A DNA stretch of 45,849 bases from Acidobacteriota bacterium (GTDB lineage Bacteria; Acidobacteriota; Terriglobia; Bryobacterales; Bryobacteraceae): NCBI GenBank assembly GCA_025354885.1, contig JANXLY010000043.1:1-45849 (forward strand), in the 5' to 3' direction. Positions within the stretch are counted from its first letter, which is position 1. Every line of letters starts with the position of its first letter. This document shows, in pieces, positions 19,921 through 27,711 of the stretch. A program made the position numbers and the translations under genes. The notes below the pieces were generated by a model, which was given only the letters and a program-made list of their open reading frames with translations, had not been told where the DNA came from and ran no database searches.

Positions 19921-22296
19921 GTGATTGTGCTGAATCGTTTACCTATCGCTATGCTTTGCCTCTGCCTCACCCTCTCCGCGCAAAGCGGAGGCAGCCTCAA
20001 CCTTCTCGTTCGCGACGAATCCGGTGCCCCGGTTCCAGCCGCAACCATCGATCTCACTCTCGATGCAGGCGGCTCCCGCCAGCAACTCAAAACAGACCCC
20101 AACGGTCGCGCCCGCTTCGTCGGCCTTCCCTGGCAACGCTTCCGCCTCCATATCGAAGCTGGCAGCTTCGCCCCCATCGAGCGCACGATCAGCATCCGTA
20201 CCAACATTCCCGAAGAACTGGATTTCATCCTCCGCATTGCAAACTCTACGGAGAGCCTCACCGTCGTTGAAAAGTCCGACGCTACCGGAATCGATCCCGA
20301 ACAGACCGGCAGCCGCACCCAAATCTCACGAGACTCCATCGATCAACTCGCCAAGGGCGGCGGCTCCCGCGGCATAGAGCAGGTCCTCGCCACCTTCCCC
20401 GGTTTTGCCCAAAATGCCAACGGCTCCATCCATCCCCGTGGCGCTCACAATCAGATGACCTTCGTCGTCGACGGCATGCCCATCAGCGACCAGCTTGGCG
20501 GCGCTTTCGCCAATGCCATCGATCCTTCCATCGTCGATACTCTCGAACTCTATACCGGCAACATCCCCGCCGAATATGGCAACAAAGTAAGCGCCGTGGT
20601 TCAACTCACAACGCGCTCCGGCTATGGCCTCGGCCGCAAGTTCACCGGCACTCTGATTGGTCAGGCCGGGCAATTCGATTCCCTCAGTCAGACCGTCCAA
20701 TTTGCCGGTGAGTACCGAAAATTCGCCTGGTCCGGCACCACCCTCGCCGTCAAGAGCAACCGCTATCTCGATAGCGTTTCGCTCGATAACTTACACAACG
20801 GAGGCAACTCCGAACGCTACTTCAGCCGCCTCGATTACCAGGCCTCCAGTCGCGACACCCTGCGCGCGCTGTTCATGGGCGGCCGCTCCAGCTTCGAGAG
20901 TGCCAACCTCCGCAGCCAGCAGGCCAATCACATGCAACAGCGTCAGGCGCTCAATGATTTCAGCCTCGCCGGCACCTGGCTCCATGTGCTCGATGCAAAA
21001 AGCACAACTGAGCTCAACCTGAGCTGGCGTCCCGTGCGTGCTCAGCTCCTCCCCAGCCCCGGCGATCTGCCCGTCACCGCCTGGCAGGAGCGTCGCAGTG
21101 CTACCGTCAACGCCAACGCCCGTTATTCCAAAATTACCGGGCCGCACCAGTTGCGAATGGGCATCGATTACCAGACTTACCCCATCCGCGAGCGCTTCCG
21201 CTTCGCCGTCACCGACCCAAACTTCGATCCCGATCTTGCCGCCTTCACGCTCCCCCTCGGTGGGCACTTCTTCAACTTCGATGAATCAGGGCGGGGAAGC
21301 ATGCGCAGCGCCTTCTTCCAGGATCATCTCCGTCTCGGCCGCTTCACCGCCACACTCGGCCTCCGCTATGATTCCTACCGCTTCCTTTCGAGCGGCGCCC
21401 AATGGCAGCCCCGCCTCGGTCTCGCCTACCACCTCAAAGAAACCAATACCGTCTTCCGCGCTTCCTACAACCGTCTTTACCAGACTCCGCCCAACGAAAA
21501 TCTACTCCTCTCCAGTTCCCCCGCTGCAGCAATTCTCGCTCCCCCTCTCGTTCGTCAAACCTTCGGCGACACTGTCCTTCAGCTCCGCCCCGAACGTCAG
21601 AATTTCTACGAGCTCGGCATGCAGCAAGGCATCGCCTCCTGGCTCAGCGTAGCCGCTGCCTACTATCACAAAGACGCAACAGACCAGCAGGACAATAACA
21701 ACTTCTTCAACACCGGAATCATCTTCCCGATCACCCTCGCCAAGATCCGTGTCAATGGTGCCGAGGCCCGCGTCGAGCTCCGTCCCCGCAGCGGATTCAG
21801 CGCCAATATCAGCATCACCCACGCCCGAGCCATCTCCACTCCGCCCTTCACCGGCGGTCTCTATATCGGCAACGACGCCGTCGCAGCCCTTTCCCAGGGC
21901 CCCTTCGTCATCGACCATGATCAAAAGCTCGGCATCAGTGCCATGCTCTCTTACATCCACAAACGAGGCTACTTCAGCACACTCTCAACCCGCTACGATT
22001 CTGGCCTGGTTGCCAACCCCTCCGATCCCGCCGAAGTCGCCAACGACTCCGATTATTCCGACCTTCTCCCCTACGTCAAACTCGGCATCACTCCTGCCCG
22101 TGTCACCCCGCGCACCATCACCGATCTTGTCGCCGGCTATCGCCACCAGCGCCGCGAACAAACCCGTTGGGAACTCGCCCTCCAGGCAACCAATCTCACC
22201 AACCAGACCGCTCTCTATAACTTCCAGAGCGCCTTTGTCGGCACCCGCGTCGTGCAACCGAGAGCCCTCTCTCTCCGTTATCGTTTCTGGTTCTAA
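19921..22296 (+). CDS. TonB-dependent receptor-like outer membrane protein with carboxypeptidase-regulatory N-domain
   Basis: About 791 aa from GTG 19921; the frame is open to TTG 19885 and a GTG also lies at 19927. After the signal peptide (LPIAMLCLCLTLSAQ) comes a CarboxypepD_reg/SpaA-like domain (LNLLVRDESGAPVPAATIDL ... TDPNGRARFVGLP). A plug domain follows (IEQVLATFPGF, MTFVVDGMPISDQLGGAF, ELYTGNIPAEYGNKVSAVVQ). The remaining roughly 550 residues have the alternating aromatic/polar pattern of a beta-barrel and end in LRYRFWF with a C-terminal Phe, the usual sorting signal for barrel assembly. No TonB box is obvious. It is shorter than the roughly 1100-aa Oar-like receptors common in Acidobacteria. 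Substrate unknown. Transcribed from the promoter at 19885-19913. Confidence 0.88.
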   Translation: MIVLNRLPIAMLCLCLTLSAQSGGSLNLLVRDESGAPVPAATIDLTLDAGGSRQQLKTDPNGRARFVGLPWQRFRLHIEAGSFAPIERTISIRTNIPEELDFILRIANSTESLTVVEKSDATGIDPEQTGSRTQISRDSIDQLAKGGGSRGIEQVLATFPGFAQNANGSIHPRGAHNQMTFVVDGMPISDQLGGAFANAIDPSIVDTLELYTGNIPAEYGNKVSAVVQLTTRSGYGLGRKFTGTLIGQAGQFDSLSQTVQFAGEYRKFAWSGTTLAVKSNRYLDSVSLDNLHNGGNSERYFSRLDYQASSRDTLRALFMGGRSSFESANLRSQQANHMQQRQALNDFSLAGTWLHVLDAKSTTELNLSWRPVRAQLLPSPGDLPVTAWQERRSATVNANARYSKITGPHQLRMGIDYQTYPIRERFRFAVTDPNFDPDLAAFTLPLGGHFFNFDESGRGSMRSAFFQDHLRLGRFTATLGLRYDSYRFLSSGAQWQPRLGLAYHLKETNTVFRASYNRLYQTPPNENLLLSSSPAAAILAPPLVRQTFGDTVLQLRPERQNFYELGMQQGIASWLSVAAAYYHKDATDQQDNNNFFNTGIIFPITLAKIRVNGAEARVELRPRSGFSANISITHARAISTPPFTGGLYIGNDAVAALSQGPFVIDHDQKLGISAMLSYIHKRGYFSTLSTRYDSGLVANPSDPAEVANDSDYSDLLPYVKLGITPARVTPRTITDLVAGYRHQRREQTRWELALQATNLTNQTALYNFQSAFVGTRVVQPRALSLRYRFWF

Positions 22297-22334
22297 AAAA
22301 AACAAAAGCCCCGCCGACTTGTACCGACGGGGCT
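22297..22334 (-). terminator. Rho-independent terminator of the Gfo/Idh/MocA gene
   Basis: AGCCCCGCCG (22307-22316) pairs with CGACGGGGCT (22325-22334) over ten positions with one mismatch. Read on the minus strand the stem is followed by a T-rich run (complement of 22297-22306). It ends the minus-strand gene at 22356 and probably also stops the convergent receptor transcript. Confidence 0.8.
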
Positions 22335-22355
22335 CTTCCAACTTTCAATCAAAAA

Positions 22356-23720
22356 CTACGCCTTCGGCGGCGTGTCACCGATCTTCCAGTTCTTCTCGTC
22401 AAAGTACATCACCTTGCCTTGACGGAAGCTCTGCACTGCCATCGTGATCAGCACCTGTGCGCGTGCTCCGGTCTCGACATCCAGTTGCGGCTTCAACCGC
22501 GTACGCATACAGCTCAGGAAGTTCCCCACGTGCGTCTGCATCGTGTTGTTCTCCTTCACTTCAAAGCGGATCTCGTCCTTGCCTTCAAACTTCGCCTCAA
22601 GCTCCGGAACAATCCACTTGCCGCGGCTCTTCTCTGCCTTCAGCGTCAGATAGGGCGAAAAGCCTTCAAAGCGTCCGTGCTCCACCATCGTCAGCGTCGC
22701 ACCATGCCCACGAATCAAACCAGGTATGTGTTGCGAGTTCGCCATCGACGCACTCAACACCAGCGAGTGGCCCTTGGGATATTCGCCGATCAGGCTGAAG
22801 GTATCCGGCACTTCGCGGTCCGGCTTGTTGTGGTCTTCCGGCAGCTTGTCAAACGAGTAGATTCCACCACCGGCAACTACCTTACGCGGGAATTGCGGCT
22901 CACCCCAGCAGATGTTCATCGGCGCTACCACGTGATAGTAAAGGTCGGTGGCAATGCCGCCCGAATAATCCCAATACTTGCGGAAACGGAAGAAGCGGTC
23001 CTGACCCATGTCCTTAGACCAGTCGCGCTTCTGCGCCGGGCCAAGCCAGGTCTTCCAGTCGATATAGTTTTCACCCTTGCCATCCGGGCCCGCTTCACTG
23101 TCGATCGGCCAGTTCCATTCGCCCTCTACCGAGTTGCGATGATAGCTGCCCTGCGACATGATGATCTTGCCCAGCATCCCGTCGGCGATGATCTTCCGAG
23201 CCTGTGCCCACTGGTCGCCTGAAGTCGTCTGTGATCCCACCTGCAAAATCCGCTTCGTCTCGCGAACTGTCTCGGTCAACCGACGCGCCTCATCCACCGT
23301 GTGGCACATCGGCTTCTCAAGATAGACGTCCTTGCCCTTGTCCATTGCTTCCAGTGCAATCGTTGCGTGCCAGTGGTCTGGAGTCGCAACAATCACCGCA
23401 TCCACATCGCTGCGGTTCAGAATTTCGCGATAGTCCAATGTGCCATCGCACTTGAACTGCTCCTTGCCACGGCTCACGCGCTTCTGATACACGTCGCATA
23501 CAGCTACAATCTGAGCGTTCGAGCCCTCCTTGCCAGCCTTGTCGAACTCGCGTGCGACATAAAATCCTCGGCCACCAGTGCCGATCACGGCTACATTGAT
23601 TCGATCATTGGCACCGACTACGCGGCCCGTTGCGGGCTTGGCGGCGGCGAGAGCTTTGGACGCACTAAGGGCGCCTGCGCTCATCAGAAAGTTGCGACGG
23701 TTTACAGATTCTTGTGACAT
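22356..23720 (-). CDS. Gfo/Idh/MocA family oxidoreductase, exported (Tat-type)
   Basis: A 454-aa putative NAD(P)-dependent sugar or polyol dehydrogenase. The Tat-like signal [19 protein letters not shown] precedes the Rossmann domain with [17 protein letters not shown] (about 43-60) and [18 protein letters not shown]. The family EKP motif is present ([14 protein letters not shown], with the catalytic Lys). A C-terminal alpha/beta domain follows, with [10 protein letters not shown] and the [12 protein letters not shown] region. This type is abundant in Bryobacterales and Planctomycetes and often processes glycans outside the cytoplasm; the substrate is not predictable here. The ATG at 23720 has GAGGA upstream at a long spacing. 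A TTGACC box overlapping the end of the next gene upstream and the TATAGA motifs between them may form its promoter. Confidence 0.92.
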   Translation of the reverse strand: MSQESVNRRNFLMSAGALSASKALAAAKPATGRVVGANDRINVAVIGTGGRGFYVAREFDKAGKEGSNAQIVAVCDVYQKRVSRGKEQFKCDGTLDYREILNRSDVDAVIVATPDHWHATIALEAMDKGKDVYLEKPMCHTVDEARRLTETVRETKRILQVGSQTTSGDQWAQARKIIADGMLGKIIMSQGSYHRNSVEGEWNWPIDSEAGPDGKGENYIDWKTWLGPAQKRDWSKDMGQDRFFRFRKYWDYSGGIATDLYYHVVAPMNICWGEPQFPRKVVAGGGIYSFDKLPEDHNKPDREVPDTFSLIGEYPKGHSLVLSASMANSQHIPGLIRGHGATLTMVEHGRFEGFSPYLTLKAEKSRGKWIVPELEAKFEGKDEIRFEVKENNTMQTHVGNFLSCMRTRLKPQLDVETGARAQVLITMAVQSFRQGKVMYFDEKNWKIGDTPPKA

Positions 23721-23764
23721 ACGGGGAGAAATTTCCTCGTCTATAGTCTATAGGGTCGAGTCGC

Positions 23765-24490
23765 CTAGGTCAAAGACTCGTTCAAACTCTTCGCTTCACC
23801 CAGCGCGTAGCTCGGACTAAATGCGTTGTACCAGGCATACAGACAGGCAAAATGCGTCGAATACATCACCACAATCGCCCCCAACGAAATCCATATCCGC
23901 GATTCACTCATCGACTGGATTCCGTCCCCGATCACTTGTCCTGTCATCATCAGTCCAATCCCTGCGCTCAACAACAGTACCCGCCGGTCCAGTTTCCGCT
24001 TCCGCAACAGTAGCGTCCACCAGTAAAGGTTCAAAAGCACCATCCAGAAACTCACCACCTGCCGGGTCTGCAACAGAATCTTTTTCGTCAGCTCCGCACC
24101 AAAATATTGATAAGCCGAAATCCCGATCAGGCAGGAAATCAATGCCAGCGGGATCACAATTCGTGTGCCCAGATCCAGACTCTTCAAAGTCGTTCGCGTC
24201 AATTGCAGCATCAGCCCAAGCAGCAACAGGTGCATAAAAAGGTCAGCGCCAGAATATGCCAGTAGAAATGTGCGGACAAAAGTGGTGGAGCTATCAGGAG
24301 GAAACAGCTTGCGAATATCTTCAAAGAAAACGCCTGCCAAGGTCAGCAGAAAAAGAACCAGAGTAAAGACAATTGCCAGCGGATAATTGCGGTTGCGACG
24401 GTCCAGAAAACGATACAAAACAACCGCTTGCAGGAGCAGGGCTACAATCGGGCCGAACTTGCTGAGGACGTCGTAAAAGTTTTGAGCCAC
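23765..24490 (-). CDS. Multi-pass membrane protein of unknown function
   Basis: 241 aa with about seven hydrophobic helices (approximate residues 13-28, 37-55, 73-97, 111-128, 143-160, 170-190, 205-222). No family recognised and no catalytic motif is visible. Positively charged loops (DRRNRNY, RKRKLDRR) suggest their cytoplasmic placement. The start taken is GTG 24490. No good Shine-Dalgarno is present, and the GTG lies inside a 9-bp inverted repeat (24484-24492 with 24530-24538). It lies 82 bp downstream of the small peptide gene at 24573-24644 on the same strand and may be co-transcribed with it. The 3' end is 44 bp from the Gfo/Idh/MocA start. Confidence 0.75.
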   Translation of the reverse strand: MAQNFYDVLSKFGPIVALLLQAVVLYRFLDRRNRNYPLAIVFTLVLFLLTLAGVFFEDIRKLFPPDSSTTFVRTFLLAYSGADLFMHLLLLGLMLQLTRTTLKSLDLGTRIVIPLALISCLIGISAYQYFGAELTKKILLQTRQVVSFWMVLLNLYWWTLLLRKRKLDRRVLLLSAGIGLMMTGQVIGDGIQSMSESRIWISLGAIVVMYSTHFACLYAWYNAFSPSYALGEAKSLNESLT

Positions 24491-24538
24491 CGCTAACCCT
24501 ATCTTATGCTGAATCGCTAGACAGAATTACGGTGGCTC
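24484..24538 (-). promoter_or_regulatory. Inverted repeat that could mask the start codon of the membrane protein
   Basis: GAGCCACCG at 24484-24492 is a perfect 9-bp inverted repeat of CGGTGGCTC at 24530-24538. On the minus-strand RNA the downstream arm contains the GTG start (24490-24488). The loop is 37 nt. It may control translation or be a chance repeat. Confidence 0.35.
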
Positions 24539-24572
24539 TTAAATTTTTGTTCCGAAATTGGAACAGACTGTA

Positions 24573-24644
24573 CTAAAAAGTATCGTCCGGAAGAACGATC
24601 GGGATGATCGCGTCGTCAGGAAGAACAATCGGAATGATGAACAT
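24573..24644 (-). CDS. 23-aa peptide gene with a doubled IIPIVLPDD motif
   Basis: A short reading frame with ATG at 24644 and TAG at 24573-24575. It encodes a very hydrophobic, acidic peptide made of two copies of IIPIVLPDD (after MF, and after a linking Ala), ending in TF. The DNA repeats with a 30-bp period and the differences between copies are mostly synonymous (GAT/GAC, CCG/CCT, ATC/ATT), consistent with selection on the protein. Upstream are a GGAGG Shine-Dalgarno (complement of 24656-24660, spacing 11) and a promoter-like pair at 24722-24750. The same strand then carries the multi-pass membrane protein. I do not recognise the peptide. It could be a leader, a signalling or toxin-like peptide, or a modified-peptide precursor; none of these is shown by the sequence. 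Confidence 0.5.
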   Translation of the reverse strand: MFIIPIVLPDDAIIPIVLPDDTF

Positions 24645-24721
24645 AAATTTGTTTGCCTCCAGCAAATTACTTAGAACTTCGGTCCTACGAATAGAACCAC
24701 CGCACTAAAGCGGACACCTTA

Positions 24722-24750
24722 AGTATGCCTACCATGAGTACTAGGGTCAA
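24722..24750 (-). promoter_or_regulatory. Putative sigma70 promoter upstream of the 23-aa peptide gene
   Basis: On the minus strand TTGACC (complement of 24745-24750) and CATACT (complement of 24722-24727) are 17 bp apart. It would give a leader of about 70 nt containing a small hairpin (CCGC-TTTAGT-GCGG) before the ATG at 24644. Confidence 0.5.
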
Positions 24751-24836
24751 GGATTTTCTTAGAGCAAAACTAAGGTTTTTCACTGATAAGGTCCGGATTC
24801 GCTTTTATTTCGCCTTTGGGCCCATTATCCTGAGCT

Positions 24837-25427
24837 TTGATCCCCCATCCCACTCGGCTCGAAAACGAAATCGTCGCGCTCCATCCCCTCGCGCCCGAAC
24901 ACTTTCCCGCCCTTCTGGCCCAGGCGCAGGAACAGGAAATCTGGCACTATTTCCGCACCGGATCCCTCGAAGACCCCCAACGTCTCAAGGCCTGGATCGA
25001 CCAGGGTCTGCTAGCCCGTCAAAGCGGGCGTGAATATCCCTTCGTCATCTTCGATCAAGCCAGCGGACGTATCGCCGGGTCCACACGCTTTCGCGAAATC
25101 GATCCCGCAAACCGCAGTCTTGAGATCGGTGGCACCTGGCTCGGCAGGGATTTTCGCGGCACCTCCATCAATCGCAACGCAAAATTCCTGATGCTGCGAT
25201 TCGCTTTCGAGTCTTTGCGTGTCGTCCGCGTTCAATTTCGCACTGATCTCAGAAACCTACGCTCGCAACGAGCCATCGAAAGGTTAGGAGCTTTGCGAGA
25301 AGGTGTCTTTCGCAAAGATTTTATCTATGACGACGGCTATCAGCGCTCAACGGTCTTTTACTCGATCCTTGAGGAAGACTGGCCCCGCGTCCGCAACCTC
25401 CTTCTCTCTGAGATCAAATCTCGCTAG
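24837..25427 (+). CDS. GNAT N-acetyltransferase, RimJ/RimL-like
   Basis: A 196-aa GNAT acetyltransferase of the type that acetylates protein N-termini or small molecules with acetyl-CoA. Visible segments are IVALHPLAPEHFPAL at the N-terminus, VIFDQASGRIAGSTRFREID (beta2-beta4), EIGGTWLGRDFRGTSINRNAK, which replaces the usual R/QxxGxG/A acetyl-CoA loop, and QFRTDLRNLRSQRAIERLGA, typical of the RimJ/RimL group. The start is TTG 24837, in frame just before the conserved N-terminus. A TATCCT box lies 5 nt upstream and no Shine-Dalgarno is seen. Substrate unknown. Confidence 0.88.
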   Translation: MIPHPTRLENEIVALHPLAPEHFPALLAQAQEQEIWHYFRTGSLEDPQRLKAWIDQGLLARQSGREYPFVIFDQASGRIAGSTRFREIDPANRSLEIGGTWLGRDFRGTSINRNAKFLMLRFAFESLRVVRVQFRTDLRNLRSQRAIERLGALREGVFRKDFIYDDGYQRSTVFYSILEEDWPRVRNLLLSEIKSR

Positions 25428-25446
25428 AATGCGAAAGGGGATTTAC

Positions 25447-26286
25447 ATGAACAAACTTGCTCTGTTGCTGATGCTTGCAGCCGCTCTCTGCGCACAGCGC
25501 ATCACAGATACAAAAACTGCCGACTTCCGGGGTGGTGGCGGTGGGGAAGGCAAATGCACCATCGAAGTGGACGTCGATGATGTCGCCGAAGTTGAGATCT
25601 CCGGCAACCGCGCTCAGATCCGCACCTTGTCGGGTGGTCCGGCAAGCTTTCGTCGTTTTGAGTGCAATCAGGAAATGCCCAACAATCCCAGCGATTTTCG
25701 CTTTCAAGGAATCGATGGCCGGGGTCGGCAGTCATTGGTACGCAATCCCGGTCGCGGGCCAGCCGTAATTCGCATTGAAGACAGCAAAGGCGGGCGCGAA
25801 GGCTACACCTTTGATATCTTTTGGCGCGGCGGCAACGGCAATGGCGGTGGTTTCGGTAATGGTAACGGCAATGGCGGTGGCTTCGGTAATGGCAACGGCA
25901 ATGGCGGTGGCTTCGGTAATGGTAACGGCAATGGCGGTGGCTTCGGTAATGGCAACAACAACTGGAACCGCGAAGTCAACTACCGCGGCCGCGGCGACGG
26001 TTACTTCCGTCAGGAACGTGGCTCAAACGAGCGTCTCTTCAACTGCCGCGTCACCATCAGCCGCCGTGGCGAGATTGAGGTTAGTTTTGAGACCAATGGT
26101 CAAAACAGGATTTCTTTCAACGGCCGCATCCAGCGTCTGGATCGGGATCGCATCTATGCCGACATGAACGGAAGCAACTGGGGTGGAATCATGGAAATCG
26201 ATACCGACGGTCGCAACCGTGTGCAGAACATCTCTATGCGTCAAAACAGCGGGCGCAACCGCTACGAACTCAGTTGGCACGACTAA
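25447..26286 (+). CDS. Secreted protein with Gly/Asn-rich tandem repeats
   Basis: 279 aa; the ATG at 25447 follows GGGG by about 7 nt and opens a clean signal peptide (LALLLMLAAALCAQ). An upstream extension of the frame would overlap the acetyltransferase gene. An N-terminal domain (about 20-125) precedes a linker of four 10-residue GN-rich units of the type GGGFGNGNGN. A C-terminal domain (about 175-279) is rich in Arg/Asn (CRVTISRRGEIEVSFE ... RIYADMNGSNWGGIMEID). The linker is probably flexible. Family not recognised; likely an extracellular or periplasmic protein. Confidence 0.75.
   Translation: MNKLALLLMLAAALCAQRITDTKTADFRGGGGGEGKCTIEVDVDDVAEVEISGNRAQIRTLSGGPASFRRFECNQEMPNNPSDFRFQGIDGRGRQSLVRNPGRGPAVIRIEDSKGGREGYTFDIFWRGGNGNGGGFGNGNGNGGGFGNGNGNGGGFGNGNGNGGGFGNGNNNWNREVNYRGRGDGYFRQERGSNERLFNCRVTISRRGEIEVSFETNGQNRISFNGRIQRLDRDRIYADMNGSNWGGIMEIDTDGRNRVQNISMRQNSGRNRYELSWHD
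25831..25950 (+). repeat. Four tandem 30-bp repeats encoding the Gly/Asn linker
   Basis: Units start at 25831, 25861, 25891 and 25921. Each has the core GGCGGTGGCTTCGGTAATGG, with only GGC/GGT and GGT/GGC wobble changes between units. Copy number is likely to vary between strains by slippage. Confidence 0.9.
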
Positions 26287-26295
26287 GCAACCCGC

Positions 26296-26880
26296 TCAGG
26301 GCTTCGCTTTGTCAGTCAATTTTCGAAACTCTTCCCGCGTGACCTCTCTGCCAATATAGGCCACGCGGGCAAACGGCCATCTCGACTTCATCCACGCCTT
26401 CACCTCAAGGTACAATCGGTCCTCAAACCCGATCACAAACTGGTTCTCCGTTACCCACATCCTTACCGTCGCGTCATAGCCCTCTTTGTTGCTCGGACTG
26501 ATATAAACACAACCCAGTTCCCGCGATTCATTCGGGTTCAATACCGCGAACGTAAACTTCTTTCGCGCTAAAAATCCCGCCTCTTCCCCTTCTACATCCT
26601 TCACTGCTTCCGCCATCGTCAGCCCGGCATGCGGCCAGGATGTCGAGAACGTAAAGGTCTTCTGCAAATGCTCGATCGAACCCATATACGCCGCATAATC
26701 CTGACGCGCATACTTCGGCCCCAGCGGCTTCAGCTTGAAGGTGCCCTGTCGCGATACATACAGTTCCGGCACTTGAAAATCCGCCGCTACAAAAGGCTCT
26801 TTCGCCGTTTGCCCCTCAAGCGAGCACACAAAAATCAAAAGGGCGAGAGGCGCGATCAGCAGCTTCAATATCCTCATCAT
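26296..26880 (-). CDS. Exported hypothetical protein, possibly GNAT-fold-like
   Basis: 194 aa from ATG 26880 (MMRILKLLIAPLALLIFV), which gives a good signal peptide; the frame extends to 26928 but without a better start. The body has YAAYMGSIEHLQKTF, then FTFAVLNPNESRELGCVYI, YDATVRMWV and VKAWMKSRWPFARVAYIGRE. The order of these strands recalls small GNAT-like proteins, but an export signal is odd for that fold, so the assignment is weak. A TATACT box (complement of 26891-26896) lies 10 nt before the ATG, leaving almost no leader. Convergent with the Gly/Asn-rich protein gene. Confidence 0.6.
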   Translation of the reverse strand: MMRILKLLIAPLALLIFVCSLEGQTAKEPFVAADFQVPELYVSRQGTFKLKPLGPKYARQDYAAYMGSIEHLQKTFTFSTSWPHAGLTMAEAVKDVEGEEAGFLARKKFTFAVLNPNESRELGCVYISPSNKEGYDATVRMWVTENQFVIGFEDRLYLEVKAWMKSRWPFARVAYIGREVTREEFRKLTDKAKP

Positions 26881-26977
26881 AGATCCGCACAGTATAGCCA
26901 AGTATTTTTCCAATTTGAAACAAATCATTCAAGCTGTTCCATTTTGAACCGATACGATCCAGAGAAGGGAATGACCC

Positions 26978-27703
26978 ATGTCTATTGCCAGCTTGTCTGC
27001 CAACTTTTCTACCAGCCTATCGATTAGTCGAGTGAACGCGGTTACACCAGTTCGCCCGCGCATCGCCCAGGAACGAACCGAGCAATCGAAGCTCGAAGTA
27101 TCGAAACTCGAACGCTCCAGGCCCGAACGCTCCAGGCCGGAACCAGCCAGGCCCGAACCTGCCAATACGGAATCCACCAGTCCAGAGCGCACCAGTCCAG
27201 AGCGCACCAGTCCCGAGCGTCTCCCCGCCAATCCAACCAGCTCTGTCCAGGCCCCACGCCCCGCCGACGCTCCCACCACCGCCGAGCGCACCCGTCTCCG
27301 TTCCCGTCAATCCGAAGAAGGCTCCCTCACCCTCACCACCGACGAAGGTGACACCGTCACCATCTCTTTCCGCAATCAACAGAGCACCCGTGTCGATCAA
27401 ACCAAACTCTACGGCCCCAACGGCAGCTTTGAATCCACCAAAACCCGTTCCCGCGAATCCTCACAACTCTCGGTTTCCCTTGATGGCCAACTGAGCGAAG
27501 CCGAACTCAAAGACATCACAGATCTGGTCAACCGGCTCTCGGCCGGTATCGACACTGCCCGCAACGGTGGCGACACCTCCACATCTCAACAAGAGATCGC
27601 TTCCACACCAGAAGATCTCGGCACCCTCCAAAGCTACAATTTCGCCTACCAGCAGTCCTCTCAGCTCAGCTACAAGTCCACCCTGATCTCTGTCACTGCC
27701 TAA
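26978..27703 (+). CDS. Hypothetical protein with Pro/Glu/Arg/Ser low-complexity repeats
   Basis: 241 aa, no signal peptide. Residues about 35-80 are repeats of the kind ERSRPERSRPEPARPEP and SPERTSPERTSPER. Residues about 110-190 form a more ordered region (SLTLTTDEGDTVTISFRNQQ ... SQLSVSLDGQLSEAELKDI) that ends in an acidic helix. The C-terminus is Gln/Ser-rich (YQQSSQLSYKSTL). Not recognised. It converges with the polymerase gene with only 8 bp between stops. Confidence 0.65.
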   Translation: MSIASLSANFSTSLSISRVNAVTPVRPRIAQERTEQSKLEVSKLERSRPERSRPEPARPEPANTESTSPERTSPERTSPERLPANPTSSVQAPRPADAPTTAERTRLRSRQSEEGSLTLTTDEGDTVTISFRNQQSTRVDQTKLYGPNGSFESTKTRSRESSQLSVSLDGQLSEAELKDITDLVNRLSAGIDTARNGGDTSTSQQEIASTPEDLGTLQSYNFAYQQSSQLSYKSTLISVTA

Positions 27704-27711
27704 AACTCTGC

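Noticed and set aside
25831..25950. CRISPR-like regular repeats
   Set aside because: Units are contiguous without spacers and in frame with a protein.
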